Positions 40,713 to 48,296 of a stretch of DNA of 64,000 nucleotides are shown here, one piece after another; positions within the stretch are counted from its first letter, which is position 1; each line of letters opens with the position of its first letter. The translations under genes were made by a program, and so were the position numbers. Source of the stretch: Pandoraea eparura. Its GTDB lineage: Bacteria > Pseudomonadota > Gammaproteobacteria > Burkholderiales > Burkholderiaceae. The stretch covers positions 1 to 64,000 of the forward strand of contig NZ_CABPSH010000010.1 of the NCBI RefSeq assembly GCF_902459725.1, in the 5' to 3' direction. The notes under the pieces are model-generated. The model worked only from the letters and a program-made list of their open reading frames with translations, was not told the DNA's origin and did not search any database.

Positions 40713-41140
40713 TTCGCCGCCTCCCCGCCATCCGCCGACAGCGCGGCGCGGGCGTGCCTCCAGAGTTGGAATAGGAAGTCGCCGCCATCCAACTCCCACG
40801 TACCGTTGCCTAGGTCTTTCGCCCCAGCCGCAATCATGTCAGCGCGATACGCTTCCTGCTCATCCCCGCCCATCTTCGGCGGCTCTGCGGCACGCACGTG
40901 TGGCGGCATAACAAGGACTGTTCCAACGGGGAAGTAATCGGACGAGGCAAGAAATTCAAAGCGCGGATTCCACGCCAGAATCTGGCGCCACGCGTCCTCG
41001 TTCCCACACTGTCGCAACGCGATGCCCATTACGGATTCAGCCGGTTTCGTGGTGTAGGTGCGTGGCTTAAGCGTCTCCACCACAGAAGGCGGCGCAGGAT
41101 CGGTATTCAGCCCTTCGGGGCGGGGTTCGTAGGGCGACAT
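40709..41140 (-). CDS. Hypothetical phage protein with MSPYEPRPEGLN start (143 aa)
   Basis: The first 26 residues almost equal those of the 36899-37315 product. Residues about 42-85 (SVMGIALRQCGNEDAWRQIL, then FPVGTVLVMPP) resemble a LysM-like repeat. The tail ARAALSADGGEAAK uses a linker also seen in the Ea22-like mosaic. Function unknown. Confidence 0.6.
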   Translation of the reverse strand: MSPYEPRPEGLNTDPAPPSVVETLKPRTYTTKPAESVMGIALRQCGNEDAWRQILAWNPRFEFLASSDYFPVGTVLVMPPHVRAAEPPKMGGDEQEAYRADMIAAGAKDLGNGTWELDGGDFLFQLWRHARAALSADGGEAAK

Positions 41141-41152
41141 GGTAGGATTCCT
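41138..41152 (+). repeat. CATGGTAGGATTCCT element, copy 6
   Basis: One mismatch (C to G) to the consensus and a lost final C. It lies 23 bases before the gene at 41176, and its CAT is the start of the leftward 41140 gene. About 75 bases to its left also match copy 1's flank. Confidence 0.7.
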
Positions 41153-41175
41153 AAAATGCAAAGGAGACTAGATCG

Positions 41176-41619
41176 ATGGCAAGCAAATTTGATGGTTACG
41201 TCCACGTGCGGCCCGTAAATGGCGGGTTTGTCGGGAGCATCCGTCGGAGTCAGGAAGATCCGTGGCAGCAAGTAATTGACTGTGGCTCGCGCCGAGAGGC
41301 GGAGGCCCATTCGCTTGCGCAGTTTTTCGGCGTTGATCCGTCGAAGATTGCGGTTACATGCGGAGAAACTCTCGGCGAGAACGACCTCAAGCAGGAGTGG
41401 GAAGTCTTTCGCCAGGTCGCCGAATTCGGGGCTGCGTATTACCCCGCCTTCATGCTGGAAAGGGTTCTAAACAATTCTGAAATTGAGCGTCGTTTTCGAA
41501 TCTTTGGGCCGAGCGCGGGTTTCCCGTCTAAGCGAGCCGCGTTCGATTTCGCTGAACGTTCGCAATTCGCGGGTATCAGCCAAGAAGACGAAATCAAAGT
41601 CACGCCGCCGAAGGACTGA
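41176..41619 (+). CDS. Hypothetical protein (phage moron, 147 aa)
   Basis: A soluble 147-residue protein preceded by AAAGGAGAC. The first 50 residues look like a small beta domain (FDGYVHVRPVNGGFVGSIR). No recognised family. It is the sixth plus-strand single-gene cassette and is followed by the convergent leftward operon. Confidence 0.55.
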   Translation: MASKFDGYVHVRPVNGGFVGSIRRSQEDPWQQVIDCGSRREAEAHSLAQFFGVDPSKIAVTCGETLGENDLKQEWEVFRQVAEFGAAYYPAFMLERVLNNSEIERRFRIFGPSAGFPSKRAAFDFAERSQFAGISQEDEIKVTPPKD

Positions 41620-41646
41620 AGGCGCTGAGTTGAGGACGTTCGCCTC

Positions 41647-42168
41647 TTAGGCCTCTTGCCTGACATACTCGCGCCACGGAACCCACCGCCGAGGCGTATG
41701 AAATCCCCAGTTGCGCTGCCACGGCCCCATGATGAAAAGGGACCAGGCTTCGCCGCCGTCGGGGATTTCGAGGCGGTGTCGGTCGGTCGCACGCCGGAAG
41801 ACAATTGAACCGGGCCCACGCCAGACGCGGCGATATCCCCGCAGGAGCATGGTTTCAGGGCGAGAGTCCCACTTGGCGGGCTGCTCCTGCTCAGTGGGCA
41901 TGATTTCCCAGTAGCCGCCGCGCAGGACAATCGAGACGTTCCACCAAGGGTGATCGTGCAGATCGCGACCGGCATCGCTCCGAAGGGTGTTATGTACTCG
42001 CGCACCCCACGACGTGTCGCGTCGGCCGTCTTCGGCGGCGCTGGCGTCGTGCCCACGCGGCTTCTTGACCCACCAGCGACGCATGTAGCCGTGAAGGTCG
42101 AAGTAGGGCGTGCGCTGGGCGTAGGCGATGATCGCCCGCGCGACAATCCTGGGCATCCAGATTCGCAT
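41647..42168 (-). CDS. Cupin-like phage protein
   Basis: A 173-residue protein. DLHDHPWWNVSIVLRGGYWE followed by GSIVFRRATDRHRLEIPDGGEAWSLFIMG has the strand order and His residues of a cupin metal site. It is the last gene of a tightly packed leftward operon beginning at 43707. The role in the phage is unknown. Confidence 0.6.
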   Translation of the reverse strand: MRIWMPRIVARAIIAYAQRTPYFDLHGYMRRWWVKKPRGHDASAAEDGRRDTSWGARVHNTLRSDAGRDLHDHPWWNVSIVLRGGYWEIMPTEQEQPAKWDSRPETMLLRGYRRVWRGPGSIVFRRATDRHRLEIPDGGEAWSLFIMGPWQRNWGFHTPRRWVPWREYVRQEA

Positions 42169-42169
42169 A

Positions 42170-43084
42170 TCAGGCTCCGGCGGTAGGCGTGGTTGGTGCG
42201 CTGGCGGCGCTGATATCGGAATGGGCGGCCAGCAACTCGCGCAGTGCTCTTGCGCTGACAGTCACGGGAAAGTCAGTTTCGCTGCTGGCGATTGCCTGTC
42301 GATCAGCGTCGGGCAGAGCGGAGACGAAAGTGCCAATGCGCTCGACGTAAGTCGTCACAGCCTTGCGGGGGTAGAACTTGCCTTTGATCGAGCCGGCGGT
42401 GACTTTCTTCTTTCCGCCCGCAGAGGCTTTTTCAAGCTCACCCGAAAGGAATGCGCCAGCCTGCTCGCCGTGCTGTCGTACCGCATCGGCCGCGACCGAA
42501 GCCGACGCCTTGCCGGCGAACACTAGGCGATGGACGTCCGAGTTTGCTCCGGCGAGCATGAGCATCTTGCCGACCCATTGCGGAGAGACGTGGTCGGCTT
42601 CCGCGATTCGTGGGTTGTCCCATCCAAAGCGAGCAAGGCGCTGGTAGCCGAATGCCTTTTCGAGCGGGTGTAGCTGCCGATTCTTGTTACTCGACAGAAT
42701 CCGCAGGGTGCGATCCGAGTCATTGCCATCAAAGGCATCGATACGGATCATCAACTCGCCATATTTGTCGCGCAGCGGCGCTCCCTCTGCGTCGGCACGG
42801 CCGATGGCGGCGTAGCGGCGATGACCATCAACAAGCCAGACGCCGCCGTCGGCGCGCGGCCGTACTTCGAGCGCGGGATACTGGCCGCCCGCCATGATGT
42901 GGCGAAACAGGCTTTCGTCATCCTCGTTTGCAGCTTCGAGCGCTTCGCCTTCGAGAAGGTCGAGCGACGCGCGAAGATTGAAGCCGAGTTCGACGTGGAT
43001 ATCCTCGTATCGGATCTTCATTGCATCCGCGCGCCGGATTTCCTTTTCGTTGATCTTCTGCTTGAAGGATGGGGCAGCGGTCAT
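42170..43084 (-). CDS. ParB-like nuclease-domain protein
   Basis: A 304-residue protein. The ParB/Srx box VRPRADGGVWLVDGHRRYAAI lies at about 73-95, followed by RILSSNKNRQLHPLEKAFGYQRL and a helix-turn-helix-like IAEADHVSPQWVGKMLML near 165. The C-terminal part is Lys-rich. Such proteins occur in phage early regions as DNA-binding regulators or nucleases rather than true partition proteins; no parA is present. It overlaps the upstream gene by 4 bases. Confidence 0.78.
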   Translation of the reverse strand: MTAAPSFKQKINEKEIRRADAMKIRYEDIHVELGFNLRASLDLLEGEALEAANEDDESLFRHIMAGGQYPALEVRPRADGGVWLVDGHRRYAAIGRADAEGAPLRDKYGELMIRIDAFDGNDSDRTLRILSSNKNRQLHPLEKAFGYQRLARFGWDNPRIAEADHVSPQWVGKMLMLAGANSDVHRLVFAGKASASVAADAVRQHGEQAGAFLSGELEKASAGGKKKVTAGSIKGKFYPRKAVTTYVERIGTFVSALPDADRQAIASSETDFPVTVSARALRELLAAHSDISAASAPTTPTAGA

Positions 43085-43434
43085 TTGTTTCCTCGTTCGC
43101 GGTCGACGGCGGTACGGATGTGTTCTCGGAATCCCTTAGAAGGGTGCCCGCCGTATGGGTAGTGGGTTTCCATGTGCTCCCAGCGAGCGGCGTTCTCTTC
43201 AACGTCGCTTCGGCGCTGAGCATCGGTCTTGATGTAGAAGGCGAGAGCGGCGAGCAGGGTAGGCGAGTGCGTGGCGAGCGCTTCGAGCAGCTCATGCTTT
43301 GCTTCAATCTCTTCGTGGTGCCGAGATGAGCCAGGCAGGGCGGGACGCGTACTGTGAGTTCGCCGCCTATTCACAAGTGGCCGCAGTGCCTCCCACGCTC
43401 GTTTCGCTGCTGCCCTGTTTGGGGCATTGCTCAT
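43081..43434 (-). CDS. Hypothetical phage protein (117 aa)
   Basis: A helical, charged protein with no recognised family. It begins with MSNAPNRAAAKRAWEALRPLV. Its start overlaps a 44-codon membrane-protein gene by 4 bases and its stop overlaps the ParB-like gene, so it belongs to the same leftward operon. Confidence 0.6.
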   Translation of the reverse strand: MSNAPNRAAAKRAWEALRPLVNRRRTHSTRPALPGSSRHHEEIEAKHELLEALATHSPTLLAALAFYIKTDAQRRSDVEENAARWEHMETHYPYGGHPSKGFREHIRTAVDRERGNK

Positions 43435-43565
43435 ACGCCGGACTTCCACCTCACATAGAGGCAGGAGAGGAACAGCACGCCCCAGATAGCCCAAGCTGCC
43501 ACCTTGTGCCGACGAATCCACCGGTCGGCGCCGTTGATGGTCGAAACAAGGAATCGATCAAGCAT
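43431..43565 (-). CDS. 44-aa single-helix membrane protein
   Basis: A short frame with ATG at 43565: a basic amphipathic start, then AAWAIWGVLFLSCLYV as a membrane segment and a short basic tail. It overlaps both neighbours (8 bases upstream, 4 bases downstream), which supports real translation. Function unknown. Confidence 0.55.
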   Translation of the reverse strand: MLDRFLVSTINGADRWIRRHKVAAWAIWGVLFLSCLYVRWKSGV

Positions 43566-43707
43566 GCGCTGGCCTCACAACGATGCGCCGCGCCTCGGCC
43601 CCAAACTGTTCGGCGGCGGCCTGCTCGAGTTCAAAGGATGAGCGCGCGATACCACTGCCGCGATAGCGGCCACCGGCCGTATAGACCGTCACTATGAAGT
43701 GCTTCAC
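43558..43707 (-). CDS. 49-aa phage protein, first of the leftward operon
   Basis: GTG at 43707 follows an excellent ribosome site GGAGGATTCCC. The product contains HFIVTVYTAGGRYRGSG and a short helix. It overlaps the next gene. No family recognised. Confidence 0.5.
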   Translation of the reverse strand: MKHFIVTVYTAGGRYRGSGIARSSFELEQAAAEQFGAEARRIVVRPAHA

Positions 43708-44100
43708 GGGAATCCTCCAGAGAGGTGGGAAAGCCCCGACAGAACACCGGGGCTACGGCTTTAACCATGTCCGCCATGGGCCTGTGAGCGGTCAGGCTCG
43801 CTCTACTAGCAGTCAGTCGTGTGCGCCGTCATCTGGTACTGGGAGGGCGGGCGCTCCTCCAACCATCGGGCAACTTTGGTCCCGTGCCGCGTTTCGTCCG
43901 GCTCTAACGCCTCGGCACTGCGAGGATCAAATTGGGCGCCCGATCACCTAGCCGTAGTCAATCGGCACGGCGTGGTTACGGGTTCGTCGGATACGCCGGG
44001 GCAGCGCTTGCCCTGGGCGCGGATAAGCCGCCGCTCGCGCCCAGAGGAGCGGCAGCAAAATCAGGAGAATTGGCATCGTTAGAGCAGAAGTCCGAGCGCG
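43708..44100 (-). other. Leader region of the leftward operon
   Basis: These 393 bases contain a hairpin with 7-bp arms AGCCCCG/CGGGGCT (43732-43754) close to the ribosome site of the 43707 gene, a possible leader structure. A 42-codon frame at 43949-44077 (minus) starting MPILLILLPLLW looks like a small secreted peptide but lacks a good ribosome site, so I do not call it. Confidence 0.4.
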
Positions 44101-44358
44101 TTACGATCGCGAGCTAGGATGTCGTGCAGCTTGTTCAAGCTGTTGCCCCCCCCCACTCACGCCCGGGAAGTTTGAAACGCGCGCCAACTCCGATTCGGCT
44201 CGGTCTCGCCATTCGGCGGACTTCGTAGCATCGGCCGTTGCAATCCATCCGGGAACGCGTCCACAGGCTGAGTAGATTTGCGCGCGGACGCCTTGAATTT
44301 CCTCTATCACTTTCGTTTTGGCGAGCTGGATCTCCAGCGCCTTTTTGGTCGCTGCCAT
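44101..44358 (-). CDS. Hypothetical phage protein with poly-G tract (85 aa)
   Basis: The first 65 residues are a regular charged helix-rich protein (ALEIQLAKTKVIEEIQGVRAQ). Codons for GVSGGGQ include a run of nine identical bases (C9 on the plus strand, 44146-44154). A slip there would change the last 15 residues. No family recognised. Confidence 0.55.
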   Translation of the reverse strand: MAATKKALEIQLAKTKVIEEIQGVRAQIYSACGRVPGWIATADATKSAEWRDRAESELARVSNFPGVSGGGQQLEQAARHPSSRS

Positions 44359-44418
44359 GTGTCTATCCTATGGAAGGGCGCGCGAGTCGAAAGGTGCGCG
44401 CTAGCTGAGGGAGATGAA

Positions 44419-44509
44419 GAGGGTGGCCGGATTCGAACCGGCGCGCATCAAGCTGCTACGAGGCAATCAGTGCCTCGCTCGAACGCTCTAACCGCTGAGC
44501 TACACCCTC
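44419..44509 (-). tRNA. tRNA-like gene with enlarged anticodon arm
   Basis: Acceptor GAGGGTG/CACCCTC, D arm GCTC-N8-GAGC and T arm GCCGG-TTCGAAT-CCGGC are perfect. Between D and T arms there are 42 bases instead of about 23. They can fold as a long helix: TCGAGC/GCTTGA stacked on GAGGC-ACTGATT-GCCTC, with a 6-base bulge. If the 7-base loop decodes, the anticodon is UGA (Ser), but position 33 is C instead of U. No CCA is encoded. Decoding ability is doubtful; an intron-like insertion or a non-decoding tRNA mimic is possible. Confidence 0.6.
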
Positions 44510-44645
44510 AAGAGAGCAGACCCTAGATCCTGATCAGATCTGGAAAAATGGGATACGGGCTATTTAACGTCGCCGCGCCGACGCGGATCTGCTCACTTGA
44601 AGGTGCTATGCTCGCGAAAAATCACAATGACGACGGGGCACGCTT

Positions 44646-44987
44646 ATGGCGGTTGCGGACAGCACAACGATCGATGCAATTGGTCTATGCAAGGACACGG
44701 GCTCCGTCATTCTCACAATCCTAGATGCGCTGCCGTGGGATCAAGCACACCTGAAACTGCTGGAAGAAAAGCTAAACGCCTATCTCGGCTTTATTGAGTC
44801 GGGTGAAATCTACTCGGTGTACCCAGGCGCGAAGGGGCGGCGTATCAGAATCAGCCTCATGTCGAGATTCAGGCCCAACACCGATGCCGAATCGTTCATC
44901 GCGCACGCTAGGGCTGTTGTGGAAACGTATGGGGCGGAATTAGTTCAGATTTCCTCGGGCGCTGGATACGCCGACGACGCAGCGTAG
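44646..44987 (+). CDS. DUF6572-like protein (phage moron)
   Basis: A 113-residue protein with IDAIGLCKDTGSVILTILDAL and LEEKLNAYLGFIESGEIY, which resembles DUF6572 proteins from memory. It is an isolated plus-strand gene between the tRNA-like gene and a convergent gene. Members of this family are of unknown function. Confidence 0.6.
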   Translation: MAVADSTTIDAIGLCKDTGSVILTILDALPWDQAHLKLLEEKLNAYLGFIESGEIYSVYPGAKGRRIRISLMSRFRPNTDAESFIAHARAVVETYGAELVQISSGAGYADDAA

Positions 44988-45046
44988 TGCCGCACTCTGG
45001 CGGCCGTCACGCCTGCATCATCGGGGGCGTTCCCTCGCCGGGGAGT

Positions 45047-45748
45047 TCAGTACTCTCGGTTGGGGTAGTGCGTGTCAATCGTGTGCTCGTTGCCGTCGAC
45101 AATGATCTTGGTTCCGGCCGCATGCATCTGGAAAATCCGCAGATCGAATCCGTACAGAGGGCCGACGAAAAGTGACTTCTTCACCTCTTCCTCGTCTATC
45201 GTGATGCTGTACACCTCGCCTTCGTCGGTGAGGGCAAGTTGCACTTTGCATTGATACTTCGACTTTCCCTCTTCCTTGTCGAGGTAGACCCGGTGGTATC
45301 CGCGGGGGATTTCACTTCCCTCGACCACCAAGGTGATCTGTTCCGGCCCGTCGCAAGAGCATCCGTAGTGACTCTCGTCATTGTCCTTGATGAACTGTGC
45401 GACCAGTTCCGAGAGCTTGATCTGTGCAGGCGCCGGCGCGAGCAACTGGGTCATCTGCGTCTCAACGTGCTTGCCAACGGACGAATTCAATTGGGCCTCA
45501 ACCTGGCCGCGAATGATCTTGAGCAAGAAATCGTTGTAGCCGGGGATGCCGAGGTGACTGAAATCGACCTGAAGCGCAGCTTTCACATGGTCGCGAAGTT
45601 GCCGCCCGAAGTCCGAGTGCGCCGAAATCTGGTCGTTGATCAAGTCATTGACCGTCTTGGTGACGCGTTCCTGAATTGCCTTTTCAATCGCGCCGGAGGC
45701 GATCACGTTTGCGAAAGCGGCGTTCACGGCCTGCTGCATGTCATTCAT
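45047..45748 (-). CDS. Hypothetical phage early protein (233 aa)
   Basis: Residues 1-120 are helical with a possible oligomerisation segment (AFANVIASGAIEKAIQERVTKTVNDL). A YGCSCDGPEQ motif and a beta-rich C-terminal half follow. GGAGAGAAACC precedes the ATG at 45748. It lies leftward of the distal operator cluster at 46080-46128 and may be the first gene transcribed from it. No family recognised. Confidence 0.6.
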   Translation of the reverse strand: MNDMQQAVNAAFANVIASGAIEKAIQERVTKTVNDLINDQISAHSDFGRQLRDHVKAALQVDFSHLGIPGYNDFLLKIIRGQVEAQLNSSVGKHVETQMTQLLAPAPAQIKLSELVAQFIKDNDESHYGCSCDGPEQITLVVEGSEIPRGYHRVYLDKEEGKSKYQCKVQLALTDEGEVYSITIDEEEVKKSLFVGPLYGFDLRIFQMHAAGTKIIVDGNEHTIDTHYPNREY

Positions 45749-46079
45749 GGTTTCTCTCCTCGTGTATATGGCGCGGCTCTCGGAAGAAAGCCGCCTCAGA
45801 TACATCGTGCGGATGCAGAGCCCCGTGCTACTCCCGGCTGAGCCGGCTCACGGCGGCGCTGCATCTCTTCAATCCAAGCGACGTTCTATAGCCACGTGAG
45901 CAGCCAGGCGGCGCTTGGATAGCCTCAGGTCTTTGGTCAGGGGTAGAGGGTTCCGCCCTGCGCCTAGCCGCGCTCGCAGAGAATGCGAACGCCATTGGCG
46001 TGTTCTATCGGTAACTGAGTTTTTAGAGAGCACCCGAGAGGTCGGGCGGGCAGCGATGTGTGCTGCGTTGGAATGAATT

Positions 46080-46128
46080 ATAACTACGGTTATTTTAAGG
46101 TCAATACCAAAGTTATTATTTTGGTTAT
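46080..46128. promoter_or_regulatory. Distal repressor operator cluster
   Basis: Three 14-bp sites of the form ATAACNNNNGTTAT: a perfect one at 46080-46093, AATAC-CAAA-GTTAT at 46103-46116 and ATTAT-TTTG-GTTAT at 46115-46128. The same motif surrounds the repressor promoter 3 kb away. The two clusters recall lambda OL and OR. Confidence 0.6.
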
Positions 46129-46305
46129 ATTTTGTCTATTGTGCTGTGGTGGCGATAGCAAAAATTGCCTATGTTGTCATTGAGTAGACGCCTCCGCAGC
46201 GGCGAATGAGCAAAAATCAGGGCGGCATTCTGAGCCAAACGAGGTCGGTCAGGAGGAGGTGGCGGGAGGAGTACGCCGCAGGGGATTACAGGCGTCCCAG
46301 AATGA

Positions 46306-46328
46306 CAAAACCCGCCGAAGCGGGTTTC
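46306..46328 (-). terminator. Terminator of the leftward accessory pair
   Basis: On the minus strand AAACCCGC, TTCG, GCGGGTTTT. It follows the 46357 gene. Confidence 0.7.
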
Positions 46329-46356
46329 TGCAGGTAGCGTTACAGCGGGGCGGGAC

Positions 46357-47109
46357 CTACTGCAGTTGTGTAGAGATCAAAGACCCTAGATCATGAGCGC
46401 TATATGTCACTGTTTTGCCCGTGTAGTAGTTTGCACGCTCGAATTGCTTCTTACCGACAATCATTTGGTTTTCAACAACAGCAAGCACAAATCCAGGCTT
46501 TTTCTCCATGCGGTACTGCATGTGAATCACTTCCGCCTCTAATAGTCGCGTGGCCGAGGTTGCGGCGATGACAATAAGCGGTGCATCGTGCTCAATAAGA
46601 TGATCGGCTATCAGGCCACCGGATATTGGTAACTCGACGTCAGATTGATAACGAAGGCCGAGGCCGCGCGCGACGCCATTTACAACATCGGCAACGCGCT
46701 GCTTAAAATCACTAACTTGGCGCTCAGCGCGAGAGGTCGCGATCGCGTGTAGTTGCTGAGCCGCCTCAGCTACACGGAAGACATACGGGGCTACCAGCCG
46801 GACATCGGACGCAAAAGCAGAAATCACCTCGTCGTCGCCGAGCTTGGCTGGACCAAAGGCAGCTAGATCTTCGGCCCATCGCGATAAAGCACCAGAGTCA
46901 GTATCGCCGCCCGCCATCGTCGCGAAAAATGCAGCCTCGCCGTTCTCATCAATCAAGAAACCGTTATCGCGTGGTCGTACGCGGACAACAATACGGTCTC
47001 CGGAGCCAGAGTACTCTAGGGGTGTAACGACCCGCTGCATGCCGCTTTCGTCGGCGTGCACCTCAAAAAGCGCGCAGATAGCCCGCTTCAGGTCGGTCAC
47101 GAGTTCCAT
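46357..47109 (-). CDS. DUF1828-like protein, accessory pair partner
   Basis: A 250-residue soluble protein. The N-terminal third (TPLEYSGSGDRIVVRVRPRDNGFLIDENGEAAF) resembles DUF1828; the C-terminal part has alternating strands (GGLIADHLIEHDAPLIVIAA) and could be a nuclease-like fold, which I cannot confirm. It overlaps the upstream gene by 13 bases, so the pair is coupled. The position next to the repressor is where temperate phages often keep exclusion genes. Confidence 0.6.
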   Translation of the reverse strand: MELVTDLKRAICALFEVHADESGMQRVVTPLEYSGSGDRIVVRVRPRDNGFLIDENGEAAFFATMAGGDTDSGALSRWAEDLAAFGPAKLGDDEVISAFASDVRLVAPYVFRVAEAAQQLHAIATSRAERQVSDFKQRVADVVNGVARGLGLRYQSDVELPISGGLIADHLIEHDAPLIVIAATSATRLLEAEVIHMQYRMEKKPGFVLAVVENQMIVGKKQFERANYYTGKTVTYSAHDLGSLISTQLQ

Positions 47110-47600
47110 ATGTCAGGCTGCTGATGATTGTTCTTGCTTGAGAGAGAAATGCCACAGGCGTCACAAAACTCCACGATCAATACTAGTCTATCCGAGTCAC
47201 TGCGTGGGTCAAGCTTCGGATTTGTATTCAAAGCAAGCTCAGGAGCGCCCACAAGGAGCCTGTTTCGGTAGTCTAGCGTCGTTTCGCAGGGCACTTTGCA
47301 ATGGAAACCCTTGTGGCTAGGGTGCCAATGAAACTCAAAAACCGGGCTGTGCGCGCCGTTTGCCATTGCGCACATGAGATATCCATAAAACGAGGTATCG
47401 GTAAGAGCCTCTCCGTCTCTCCAAAGGAAGACTACGGCGTGCGTATCCGACACGGCAACGAAATCGGTGGCATGCGTCCGTGCTGAGCCCATTTTGTGAA
47501 ATGGCTTTGGCCACTTACCTCGCTTCATCGGCTTGAACGTGGGAATTTCGTCCAACACCTTTGGTGCGGCTTTGTGCGCAACAAGCTCCTTCGGAGTCAA
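47097..47600 (-). CDS. Hypothetical protein, accessory pair partner (167 aa)
   Basis: A 167-residue protein with TDFVAVSDTHAVVFLWRDG and EFHWHPSHKGFHCKVPCE, rich in His and Cys. TTG at 47600 follows GAGGGGAAATCGA. No recognised family; start somewhat uncertain. Cotranscribed with the DUF1828-like gene. Confidence 0.55.
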   Translation of the reverse strand: MTPKELVAHKAAPKVLDEIPTFKPMKRGKWPKPFHKMGSARTHATDFVAVSDTHAVVFLWRDGEALTDTSFYGYLMCAMANGAHSPVFEFHWHPSHKGFHCKVPCETTLDYRNRLLVGAPELALNTNPKLDPRSDSDRLVLIVEFCDACGISLSSKNNHQQPDIWNS

Positions 47601-47709
47601 TCGATTTCCCCTCGCTAGATGGTGGCCCTTACATGTTCAGCGTGCGCCTTTTTAGCGTTCGGGCGGTGCAATATACCAGTGGCAATTGATTGCGCGGCGC
47701 AGCTTTGCT

Positions 47710-48147
47710 TTATGCGGTAGGTTTTGCGCTCAGATCAGCCTGACAATGCTTGCAGCGAATGGCTTCGACCTTGATTTCCTCGGCGCAGAACGGACACAGC
47801 TTTGTCAGGGCTGAAAGGGTTGGCTCTGCGGCGCTTTTTGAGGCCCATGGGTCTCGCCGGCGCTTTTCATCTTCCTCAATAACCCATCCTTTGCTGAGAT
47901 ATTTTTTTTGCAAGATACCCTGGATGGAAAAGGCGTAACAGATGGACGCAACAGGAATGGTAGCGAGAAAAAGAAAGCCTCCTGAGACGATTCCAAGGGG
48001 CATAACGACTGCGAGCCAGATGAATACGTGCCCCCACAGCCCCTTGGCGGCCAAATACAGCGGGCCCAGAAAAAACACCTCGAAGCACGCGTTATAGTCG
48101 ACTTCTTCGGTATAGCCGTTGGCTGGATTCCTGAACCGTTGCGACAT
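47710..48147 (-). CDS. Membrane protein with C-terminal zinc ribbon
   Basis: A 145-residue protein. Residues 20-75 hold two or three hydrophobic segments with the DYNACFEVFFLGPLYLAAKG block of DUF2628-like proteins. The tail has CPFCAEEIKVEAIRCKHCQADL, a classic CxxC-CxxC zinc ribbon. It lies between the repressor and the accessory pair and may belong to the lysogenic transcript. Confidence 0.65.
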   Translation of the reverse strand: MSQRFRNPANGYTEEVDYNACFEVFFLGPLYLAAKGLWGHVFIWLAVVMPLGIVSGGFLFLATIPVASICYAFSIQGILQKKYLSKGWVIEEDEKRRRDPWASKSAAEPTLSALTKLCPFCAEEIKVEAIRCKHCQADLSAKPTA

Positions 48148-48296
48148 TGTGTTTTCCCTGTTTATTTGGGTGGCTCATCTCGCGTACTATCAGTACGTGC
48201 GGCCATATCCGTCCAATCATCGGTTTCACTCGTGAAAAATGGCCGTCTCCAACTTCAGAGGCGCAACGTCACAGAAACGACGACCTTCCATGTGCG

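Larger units (their letters stand above)
45749..46356. other. Non-coding regulatory region of the prophage
   Basis: A 608-base gap without a convincing gene. The right half is AT-rich, unlike its surroundings, and holds operator-like repeats (46080-46128). A 13-bp dyad ACGCCA-T-TGGCGT lies at 45989-46001. The right end carries a terminator for the leftward accessory gene pair. It probably contains the leftward early promoter. Confidence 0.5.

Noticed and set aside
43949-44077. 42-codon secreted-peptide-like frame MPILLILLPLLW on the minus strand
   Set aside because: There is no good ribosome site and no overlap with neighbours; possible but not supported enough to annotate.
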